Shown piece by piece: positions 56,466 to 64,000 of a DNA stretch of 64,000 bases. Numbering within the stretch: position 1 is the first letter of the stretch; each line of letters begins with the position of its first letter. The position numbers and the translations under genes are program-made. The stretch covers positions 2,790,001-2,854,000 of the forward strand of contig CP103037.1 in NCBI GenBank assembly GCA_024752435.1, in the 5' to 3' direction. The stretch is from Allantophomopsis cytisporea (taxonomy: Eukaryota; Ascomycota; Leotiomycetes; Phacidiales; Phacidiaceae). Under the pieces are notes generated by a model, which saw only the letters and a program-made list of their open reading frames with translations, was not told the DNA's origin and searched no databases.

Positions 56466-57519
56466 GATGAGTGATATGCTTTTTGAAGTAAAATTCCGAT
56501 CTTTGAAGTTACAAGAAATCAGAGAAAGTAGCTTGATCTCATCAGTACTATCAGAAGGGATCCAGCCATTTATATGTGCAATGACCCTCCCGTGAGACTG
56601 TTCAAGAATGAAGCCGCGTATGCTTCAAGGAAATGATACGTAATACTGCCATGGACTCAAATTGCCAAGAAGGATAAAACTCTTGCAAGAGAAAGACTTA
56701 TAATCATACCGTTGACACTTACATAGACATCATTGTGTTGCGATTAAGTCAATGGAAATAACGCGACTCAGAGACTGATCCCATATGCTCAGCTCTTGAA
56801 ATATGCATGGAATTAGCATGCTAAATATGTAGATGACGACGCTTCAAGCCCAACACTCATCCAACCAAGCAACGGATGTCAATAACACTCTCGAAAAATA
56901 GACGCAGACAACGCATCTTGACTGAACCTATGGGTGAGTTCCAGACCCTCCATGTATATTCCCCGCATTCGTCGGCAAGATTCGTAATCCAACAACCCCA
57001 AAAGGATCGACACATGCGCAAGATGTATGAACTTATACACCGGATAAACACCAAAGGAATATATGCAGCAGAATTCACATATGAAAGTTTCTTAGGTTCT
57101 CGGTTATAGTTCCCGGGTCTTTGCGTATCCTGTCCTGGCTGGCACTGGCTTAGCTGTTTTGTTTGATCCTCATCGTTGGCCCTGGAGCATTTCTGCTTGG
57201 CATCCGGGGTCCCCAACTAGCCACACAAATTAACCATATTATGAATACTCAGCTGCGGAGTTGTAGAGAAGGTCCAATCAACAGAAACCAGGTCATCTTA
57301 TGGCAGCAAAGCTGCCAGTGAGAGCTCGAGGGATAGTTTTGATCAGAATTTCGAATCCATACATAAATCACAACTACCATACCGCTTCTATAAACGGGGG
57401 TTGTTCACAACGAGGCTGTCGATTACATAAGCCAAATCCGCCTCGGCATCTCAGCCTTGCTTCATGCCATTAATACCTCTATCAGCACAATCCAAAGCCA
57501 TCACAATCTTACTGACGAG
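56466..57519. other. Intergenic region between divergent genes
   Basis: Promoters of the dioxygenase (-) and PEX12 (+). A 119-codon minus-strand frame at 56857-57216 has no recognisable motif and opposes a shorter frame on the other strand. No gene called. Confidence 0.5.
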
Positions 57520-58800
57520 ATGGAGTTTATACCGACCCTCCAGTCGACCTTTGATCCCTCAAAACCCTCTCTGTTTGAACTTCTTGCCGAAGCACAGCTC
57601 AGCTCCCTCCTCCCACCATCCATCCGCTACCTCCTCACACTCGCAACACACCGACACCCTCGGTATCTCCTGCGCATACTCAACTCTTACGATGAGCTCT
57701 ACGCACTTCTCATGCTGGCCGTGGAGCGGCACTTTCTGCTCACACATGGGGGCGGCTTCGTGGAGAATTTCTACGGCCTGAAGAGGGAAAAGACATCGCG
57801 GGTGTCGCTGCCGCGTGCAAGTCTGGGAGCCGCGGCTGGAGTGCGTGACACACTAAAACTGAGTGAGAGGGATATATGGAAGAATTTGGCGGTTATGGTG
57901 GGCATTCCATATCTCAAGCGCAAATTGGATGAGAGCTATGAGGTAAACGCCCCACGTGCATTACTCGGCGCAAACTATACTCGTCTGCCGCCGAATCCTA
58001 CAACCAGACAGCGGATACTGCATTATTATCGCTGGTTTTTGCGGAAAATATACCCATCCGTCAACGCGGCATATTATTTCTCCATGTTAGTATTCAACCT
58101 GTCGTATCTGTTCGACAACTCGAAGTTCCATAGCCCATTCTTATGGTTGATTGGAACGCGGATGCGGAGGTTAGGGGAAGCTGATTACAGAGCCATCGAA
58201 GCCTTGAACACTCCTTCCGCACCCCAGGGAGGAAGACCTGGACCCACAAGCATTTTCAGCCCACGAACAATGGTACCGAGGTTGTTATCCAGTTTCAAGA
58301 TCCTGCTTCCTACCAGTATCTTCGCCCTTAAATTCTTGGAATGGTGGCATGCGAGTGATTTCGCGAGACAGTTGAGTAGAAAAGCTACGGAGGGATTGGA
58401 GTTACCGCCGCCTGTGATATCCGGATTGTCAGATCTACAGAAGGTTTCAGAGAACAAAAAGGGTGCTTCGGAGAAGGGAGAGCAAGGAAAGGAAGCGACA
58501 CAAAATCCGAACCCTCCTATTGCTGCCAACTCTCTTCTTCCAATCTTCACAATCACACGGCCGAAAGATTCGAGGTTATGTCCGATATGCGAGGAGGAGA
58601 TAGTGACCGCGACAGCATGTCAGACAGGATTTGTGTTTTGCTATACATGTATATTCAAATGGGTTGATGGGACGCATGATGTTCAGGAGAGATTTATGGA
58701 CGGCAAGGAGGGAAAATGGGAGAGTGGTGCTGGAAGATGTGCTGTCAGTGGCAGAAGAGTACTAGGGGGCACGGAAGGTTTGCGAAGGATTATGATATGA
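57520..58800 (+). CDS. PEX12: Peroxisome assembly protein PEX12
   Basis: Single exon, 426 residues, starting at MEFIPTLQSTFDPSKPSLFE; the frame is open further upstream but only from a TTG. The N-terminal PEX2/PEX12 helical membrane region includes YALLMLAVERHFLLTHGGGF and ENFYGLKREK. Transmembrane segments lie near YYFSMLVFNLSYLFD and ILLPTSIFALKFLEWW. The C-terminal RING-like zinc domain (LCPICEEEIVTATACQTGFV then FCYTCIFKW) lacks some canonical Cys, as usual in PEX12. It belongs to the PEX2-PEX10-PEX12 ubiquitin ligase of the peroxisomal membrane that recycles the import receptor PEX5. Converges with the LEU5-type gene 150 bp downstream. Confidence 0.95.
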   Translation: MEFIPTLQSTFDPSKPSLFELLAEAQLSSLLPPSIRYLLTLATHRHPRYLLRILNSYDELYALLMLAVERHFLLTHGGGFVENFYGLKREKTSRVSLPRASLGAAAGVRDTLKLSERDIWKNLAVMVGIPYLKRKLDESYEVNAPRALLGANYTRLPPNPTTRQRILHYYRWFLRKIYPSVNAAYYFSMLVFNLSYLFDNSKFHSPFLWLIGTRMRRLGEADYRAIEALNTPSAPQGGRPGPTSIFSPRTMVPRLLSSFKILLPTSIFALKFLEWWHASDFARQLSRKATEGLELPPPVISGLSDLQKVSENKKGASEKGEQGKEATQNPNPPIAANSLLPIFTITRPKDSRLCPICEEEIVTATACQTGFVFCYTCIFKWVDGTHDVQERFMDGKEGKWESGAGRCAVSGRRVLGGTEGLRRIMI

Positions 58801-58950
58801 TGCATCTGATAGCGAGACGAAAGGCGTTCATGGATAATGATATCAACGATGATAGGAATACAGTATACTTCATATATATATGTTGATACATGGATTTTAT
58901 TGGGTGAAAGGGGCTCTAAAGTTATATACAATACCCAAATGTTGTGGATG

Positions 58951-60175
58951 CTAAATTCCCAACCAAGTCTTTCCTCTCTCATAAACATAAAAGCTGACCG
59001 CACTCATGGGTACAATCTTGACATATCCAATGCTAAGCCCAATCCAGAAACCCTTAAATCCTCTCTCTCTAATTATAAGCTTTGCGGTTTCTCCGATGCC
59101 CATTCTGTGACCATCTCCCACAGCACCACCAACTTGCATTCTCCGTCGGATAACCTCCAATGGATAAGATGCGGTTTGAGACACCAATCCAGCGATCCCA
59201 CCAGAGAGTAACTCTGCCCAGGAGCGTAACGGTGCAGGTTTTCCAGGAGGTGAGTTTGGTGGCGAAGGAAGTGTCGTATATCTCGAAATCAGTGGGTGGC
59301 GCAATAGATCCCCCGCAGTATCATGCGTAAGGAAGGACACTCCCGCATATGGTAACATGCCCATAATCGTCGGAGAAAATCCTCTATAGAAATTCCCCAA
59401 ACCGGATCTTGGAGTGACGGCGCTGACAACCCCAGCGGTAGTATTTACAACTGTCTGTGCTGCTCTAACTGTGGTCGATGCCGCATTCGAAGTAGATCCA
59501 TGCGCTACAGGCGGGGGTCTTTCATGATATATCTTTTTACAAATATCCGTTAAACTGGATCTGCCTTCCTTCCGTGTCTCGAATGCCAGTCGTACACGCA
59601 TCACCTCTAATGGATAAGTGAAGAAAACACTTGTAACACCTGCCAAACTTCCGCTCACTAACCTCCTTATTGGCGTCTCCTTGTTTTGCGATGGTATGAT
59701 GAATGCACGTATTTGCTCATAGGCGAGGAACTTGATGGCCGCATAAGGGAAGATACGAAGGAGGGTAGCGGAGTGACCACGGTAGAGTCCTCTCGGTCCG
59801 TCATCGCGATAGATATCGCGCATCGCCGCAACAACGCCGAACCAAGAGCCCGTATATTTTGCGAAGTGGGGATTCGATGCTTGAAAGAGGATCTTAACAC
59901 GATCTAGCGGAGCGACAACACTTTTTGCCTGCACATGAAGTTATCAATACGAGTCGTCTAGTCATGAAGCCTTTCGAGGAAATGCTTACTGCGCATCCTG
60001 CTGCTCCGCCCGCAAGTCCTGTCCGCCACACATAGTCCCAACTCCTCTTATCCGATTGTTGCTTCACTACCGTTTCCACACCTCCTCTGTCCGACAACTT
60101 CTTCGGCTCCGCAATAGACATCTCTTCGTAGTTTGAATGAGATCGCGAGGCATTGCTCAGGAGCGCCGGCGGCAT
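58951..60175 (-). CDS. LEU5: Mitochondrial carrier, LEU5/SLC25A42 type (coenzyme A)
   Basis: Two exons (60175-59990 and 59928-58951) with a GTAAGC donor and a GTGCAG acceptor, giving about 387 residues. Three carrier repeats are seen: KSVVAPLDRVKILFQ, FFTYPLEVMRVRL and ASYPLEVIRRRMQ, each with the P-x-[DE]-x-x-[RK] signature on an odd-numbered helix. Loops include GLYRGHSATLLRIFPYAAIK, GNFYRGFSPTIMGMLPYAGV and GFWIGLSIGYVKIVPMSAVS. The motif combination matches the fungal LEU5 group, which brings coenzyme A into the mitochondrial matrix. A 45-residue Ala/Pro-rich insert between repeats 2 and 3 is usual for filamentous fungi. The first exon supplies the GLAGGAAGCA start of helix 1. Confidence 0.9.
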
Positions 60176-60690
60176 TCCTTGCCGCCGAAAGAGGCTTCTT
60201 TGATATCCCTTGAGACTTAAATGGTTGAGATCATGCCGAGATATGCGACATGAGGTGTTGTTGCTTTTAGAATTTAGAGTGCGGAGGAGTGAATGTGGGG
60301 AAGATAGGATTGACTGTTGATGTTTGGTGGGGACGTCATTTTGGTGATGGTCTTAAGACTTCAGTGCTTCGGTAATGCTGGACGGGGTCCGGTCGTTGCC
60401 GATGTTAGCCTTGCACCGAGGATCAACGGAGATAAGCCAATGAGATGTTCTTGAATTGTAAAGTACGCTTTCGGTCGATATCAAGAAGGGATTTATTCGC
60501 CAAATAAAAGTATTACACAGCTGATGATAAACTCACTATTTCTTCCAATATACGTACAGTCTTTGACTAAGTTAAATTCACTCGTTTTGGAAGTCTTACA
60601 TCGAGAATTTCAAAGCTGATAGTGAGATTGTAGCGAAAAAGTCAAGGGTGCTTTGAGTACTTGAAAATCACAATTTATATCCTTCAACTT
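60176..60690. other. Intergenic region between divergent genes
   Basis: Shared promoter region of the carrier (-) and the methyltransferase (+). No further feature. Confidence 0.55.
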
Positions 60691-61869
60691 ATGTCCGATT
60701 CTGGATCTCCAGAAGGTCTCCTTCAGAACACGGGACTACAAATCAAACTTCAAGTCCCGGAAGTGAATCCAGCTCCAAGTCCAATCCTGTATCAAAATCC
60801 AGATGCAACAATAACCATCATCGACATCCCTCGCTCCATTGAAGCAGTGCAAGGCACTACCTCCAATCTGTGGTCTAAAAGACTCTTCTCCACACCTCCA
60901 TTGGAGCATCCTTATCCCAGCGTGGAGCCCAAAAGCAAAAAAGCACTCGCCGCCCTCCCAAAACCATGCCTTGAGGAATTATTACTAGAGAAGCACGTGC
61001 AATTCGCCCTGGAAGAAGTCAAGAGCCAGCACAACGGAGTTTGGTGCCTACCACGCATATTTTCGGAGGTCCAAGATGAGATTGCAGCGGTAGAACTAGG
61101 AGCTCTTAGCCATCCTAAGAAAAAACGAAAACTAGACAGACCTATCAGTCAAACTCCAGAGGTTAAGGCCTCCACGTCAATACCCCACATTCCCCCGCAC
61201 TCAGCCTACCACCTTCATAACATCGAAGATGCTCCCCTTCCACCTAGCGACCCGTTCAATCTAATCCTCCTTGACCCACCATGGCCAAATCGCTCTGTGC
61301 GCCGATCAAAACACTACTCTACTACGCCAGACATCCGTGCATTACTTTCACAGATCCCGGTCCGTGAGCGCATACATGACACTGGCCTTGTAGGTATCTG
61401 GATCACCAACAAATCCGCCTACCGGGAGATGGTGCTGGGCGTTGGGGGGTTGTTCGAGGAGTGGGGCGTGAAAATGGTGGAGGAATGGGTTTGGTTGAAG
61501 GTCACTATGAATGGAGAGCCGATTGTGCCTATTGAATCGACGTGGAGGAAGCCGTATGAGGTGCTACTTGTCGGCCGGAGAGTAGCTGAGGGAAATGAGA
61601 GTGGGGCCAGTGATGGGCACGAGGATGGTCATAGAGATGGCAATGTCAGGAGGAAAGTCATTATAGGTGTGCCGGATTTGCATTCGAGGAAACCAAATTT
61701 GCAGGCGTTATTTGAGCCGTTGCTGGGAGCAGAATATCTTGGGCTGGAGATATTTGCCAGGAATCTGACGACAGGATGGTGGGCTTGGGGAAACGAAGTC
61801 TTGAAATTCCAACATTCGTCATGTTGGTCTGAAAAGGTATATCAATCTGAGTCTGCCTCTCATGCGTAA
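60691..61869 (+). CDS. MT-A70 family methyltransferase, METTL4-like
   Basis: Single exon, 392 residues, starting at MSDSGSPEGLLQNT; the frame extends ten codons upstream without ATG. The N-terminal half is poorly conserved, with a basic patch HPKKKRKLDRP that could serve as a nuclear signal. The MT-A70 catalytic domain begins with DPFNLILLDPPWPNRSVRRS, containing the DPPW motif (from residue 195) that binds the target amino group. Next come VGIWITNKSAYREMV, EEWVWLKVTMNGEPIVPIES and TWRKPYEVLLVGRR, then HSRKPNLQALFEPLL near the end. The spacing resembles METTL4 rather than IME4/METTL3. METTL4 proteins methylate adenine N6 in DNA or in U2 snRNA; the substrate here is not known. Confidence 0.85.
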   Translation: MSDSGSPEGLLQNTGLQIKLQVPEVNPAPSPILYQNPDATITIIDIPRSIEAVQGTTSNLWSKRLFSTPPLEHPYPSVEPKSKKALAALPKPCLEELLLEKHVQFALEEVKSQHNGVWCLPRIFSEVQDEIAAVELGALSHPKKKRKLDRPISQTPEVKASTSIPHIPPHSAYHLHNIEDAPLPPSDPFNLILLDPPWPNRSVRRSKHYSTTPDIRALLSQIPVRERIHDTGLVGIWITNKSAYREMVLGVGGLFEEWGVKMVEEWVWLKVTMNGEPIVPIESTWRKPYEVLLVGRRVAEGNESGASDGHEDGHRDGNVRRKVIIGVPDLHSRKPNLQALFEPLLGAEYLGLEIFARNLTTGWWAWGNEVLKFQHSSCWSEKVYQSESASHA

Positions 61870-61994
61870 AATACATATACATAGATACCCATACGATTTA
61901 TTCTTATTCTTATTCCAAAACATGCATATCATACAGCCATCTTATAAAAAGACAATCCTCCTTTTTTCCATTCCCAGCCTCTTGACGTGATATC

Positions 61995-62862
61995 TCACTT
62001 CTCCTCTCTCACATTTTCATCCAAGACAATATCCTTCTCAACCTCCTCGGCAGCACCAAAATCCTCCCATTGCAACACTGGCGTTCCTTTCCACTTCTCC
62101 TCGCCCTTCAACAGACTCTTCGCCTGTTCAGCAATGCTCTTTCGCTCAGGAGAAGGCGTCGTCTTGCCCTCAGGCATGTATTGCCTCTGCTGATCCTCCC
62201 TATCCCTCTGCGCAGCCTGGTACGTCTCCTGGTCCCATCTAAACAAAGTCAGCCAAAGCCCATCCCCACAAAATCACCTCTCAACCGCAAATTCAACTCC
62301 TCTCCCACACCATTACACCCCTCTTAAAAAGCAACAGCAAGGAAAAGAACCCACCCCTCATAACTCTCCGGCTCCTCAGGCCAAACAAAAGGCTTCTCCA
62401 ACTCCACCATCATCTTCTTAATAGCCCTTGGCCTATACCACTTGCGCTGCACGGGCCGTCTCGCATTCTCCTTATCCTGGCGCACCTTCTGCTGCTGAAT
62501 GAAAGAGCGCACGCCGAGCACGCGCACATCGTACACATTGAACAAGTAATCGCGGAGGTCGAGCTTGTTGAGGGTGAGCGGGACGATGAAAGAGGCGAAG
62601 TTGGGGCTCGAGTTTGGAGGCGGACGAAGGAGTTTGAGTTGAAAATTTGGGCTGGTGAGTATTAGTTTCTGACTTTTGACGTTTCGTCCTGCGCAATCGT
62701 GGTTCTTTTTGATTCAATCTACGCTCTTCCTTCTCGTCTTGTCGTAGATCTTTTCGAGCTTCAATTGTGATCCTCCGCATCAACCTGCGTGGCAGTGAGT
62801 GGAAAGGCTTACAGATAGATAGGTTTCTTGCCCAACTTAGGGACCTTTTGTAGTGTCGACAT
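61995..62862 (-). CDS. MRP20: Mitochondrial ribosomal protein uL23m
   Basis: Three exons (62862-62813, 62651-62355 and 62238-61995) with GTAAGC and GTGGGT donors and CACCAG and TTTAG acceptors, giving about 196 residues. The junction of exons 1 and 2 makes KLGKKPIYLPNFQLKLLRPP, the conserved uL23m start. Then follow FASFIVPLTLNKLDLRDYLF and NVYDVRVLGVRSFIQQ, the globular uL23 fold that sits at the polypeptide exit tunnel. RRPVQRKWYRPRAIKKMMVE and KPFVWPEEPESYEGW continue the mitochondrial-specific part. Exon 3 encodes a Gln/Glu/Arg-rich C-terminal extension. The first exon encodes only 16 codons plus two bases. Confidence 0.88.
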
Positions 62863-63458
62863 GGTTGTGGTTGATAGTTGTTCGAGTCCAATGCAGATGA
62901 TGATCTGATTGAAATTCGAGGTGGAGCGGGGAAATGATTCTCCGCGCCGGGATGAGCCTTGTTTGAGGTCAGCCTCGCGTGGGGAGAATGTTGGCTTGTG
63001 GATGAGATCTAGCAAGACGATTACCTGTTTTATATGAGAATTCCATCAATCTGGCGTCGAGGGAAACTTAATATTGGAAGAGATCTCTGAAGCAAGCCAG
63101 GACATACATCATACGCATTCAACAAAATATCAACCAAAAAGTCATAATTTCTCAACATCCTGGAATACTCAATATTATCAACGAAACGTACCTCCTCAAA
63201 TCAAGATGAATTCTCATCAAAATTCACAACATTCCAGTCAAGGGCACAGTCAAGAGCACAGTCGAAAGCACAGAACCAAAGACTTTTATTTCCCCACCAA
63301 CCACCCAAGCAAGCCAGCCGCCACAAAGAACCAATGAATGCACAGCACAGTAAAAGGAAGGGTATAACCACCAACTCCCAAAGACAACCACCACACCACA
63401 TGCAATACAGTCCCACCTACCCAGCCAAGGTCCCGACTCGAACCCCAACTCAAACCCC
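62863..63458. other. Intergenic region
   Basis: Upstream DNA of uL23m and 3' DNA of the partial gene at the right end. An 87-codon plus-strand frame at 63074-63337 rich in His, Ser and Gln is low-complexity and is not called as a gene. Confidence 0.5.
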
Positions 63459-64000
63459 TCAAACAAAGCCCCTAATCCCACGAATGCCCCCACTCTTCTT
63501 CTTCTCTTCCTTCTTCTCTCTCTTACTCCCACTATTCTGAATGCCGCCACGGCCATAATACCGCATGCCAGTAGCAGTCCTCTTCCTCTCAGGCGGCACC
63601 TCACCGGCAGCCTCAGCAGCAACAGCGGCATGACTCTGCACGAACGGGCTATTAAAGCCATCGAAGCCGACAGGACGAACAGCGCTAGGCGTGATGCTGC
63701 CGCCACTGGAGCCCTGGCTCATCGGTGCCGTCTCCGCGCGCGACGGCAGGTTGAGGCGGGTAGGGCGCTGGCCATTGCTGGCGGAGGCGCCGCTGGCGGG
63801 CGAGGAGACGTCGGATGGGCGGTTGTCGCTTGTTTCGGGGGTCGAGAGGCCGCGGTACATAGGGGAGCCGGACCGCGCAGAGCGGTAGGCGGCTTCGTCT
63901 TCCAGTCTCGCTCTTGATGCGAGTAGTGGCTCGTCGAAATCTTCGCTGCCGTGCGAGAGTAGGAGCGCCTTTTCGAGCTCGGCGTATCTCTTGAGTAGCT
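63459..64000 (-). CDS. C-terminal part of an unrecognised protein, runs off window
   Basis: The minus-strand frame is open from the window edge to the stop at 63459, giving about 180 residues, so the start lies outside. It begins with a helical segment (LLKRYAELEKALLLSHGSED), then a long disordered Ser/Pro/Ala region (RSARSGSPMYRGLSTPETSD), GFDGFNSPFVQSHAA and a basic end (KREKKEEKKKSGGIRG). Codon use with strong GC at third positions supports coding. Such tails occur in many scaffold or trafficking proteins; no family was recognised. Confidence 0.6.
   Translation of the reverse strand, partial: LLKRYAELEKALLLSHGSEDFDEPLLASRARLEDEAAYRSARSGSPMYRGLSTPETSDNRPSDVSSPASGASASNGQRPTRLNLPSRAETAPMSQGSSGGSITPSAVRPVGFDGFNSPFVQSHAAVAAEAAGEVPPERKRTATGMRYYGRGGIQNSGSKREKKEEKKKSGGIRGIRGFV

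Noticed and set aside
56857..57216. 119-codon minus-strand frame between the dioxygenase and PEX12
   Set aside because: No domain, basic/Cys-rich random look, and located in a divergent promoter region.
63074..63337. 87-codon plus-strand frame rich in His, Ser and Gln
   Set aside because: Low-complexity composition with no motif, lying in the presumed leader of uL23m; no splice or codon-bias support.

Overview
The window is nuclear DNA of a filamentous ascomycete (Pezizomycotina). The gene content fits Leotiomycetes or a related class, but that rank is an inference. Evidence: genes have one to nine short exons with 45-120 nt introns and GTAAGT/GTATGT donors, lariat sites of CTAAC type and CAG/TAG acceptors; 5S rRNA genes are scattered singly; and the families are typical of filamentous fungi (trehalose synthase CCG-9 type, SUR7/PalI, rhodopsin-domain membrane proteins, PL3 pectate lyase, intradiol dioxygenase, SesA-NACHT-ankyrin receptors, a Fot1/pogo element). 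No bacterial or viral organisation is seen.

Layout. 1-5.5 kb: an SREBP-type bHLH regulator and a nine-exon GT4 trehalose synthase/phosphorylase. 6.4-8.5 kb: an unusual fusion of an M20 peptidase-like domain, which has lost several expected metal ligands, to a retrotransposon gag-like domain. 8.5-34 kb: an AT-rich, gene-poor accessory stretch with a rhodopsin-domain membrane protein, three small secreted proteins, a secreted SURNod19-like protein, a SnoaL-like protein, an APH-type kinase and a gamma-glutamylcyclotransferase-like gene that each carry one in-frame stop, an unrecognised gene with one in-frame stop, a SUR7/PalI protein, a type-B carboxylesterase and an SDR oxidoreductase. 35-41 kb: two 5S-linked segments with an unrecognised conserved gene, a decayed fragment and an intact gamma-glutamylcyclotransferase-like gene. 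41-45.2 kb: PRP22 and an intron-containing tRNA-Gln(TTG). 46.4-48.3 kb: a pogo/Fot1 transposon with 46-bp inverted repeats and a TA duplication. 48.9-56.5 kb: a pectate lyase, a broken NLR-like gene and a secreted intradiol dioxygenase. 57.5-64 kb: a core housekeeping block (PEX12, LEU5-type CoA carrier, an MT-A70/METTL4-like methyltransferase, mitochondrial ribosomal protein uL23m) and a gene that runs off the window end.

How the genes fit together. The two ends are conserved housekeeping DNA. The middle carries secreted proteins, wall- and aromatic-degrading enzymes, an incompatibility-type receptor and mobile-element traces, as in a host- or environment-interaction compartment. Five otherwise coherent reading frames (unrecognised gene, APH kinase, cyclotransferase-like gene, transposase, NLR) are each broken by a single stop codon, which points to ongoing decay of this compartment or, less likely, to recoding.

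Exon boundaries were inferred by eye from splice signals, reading phase and family knowledge. No alignments or searches were run.
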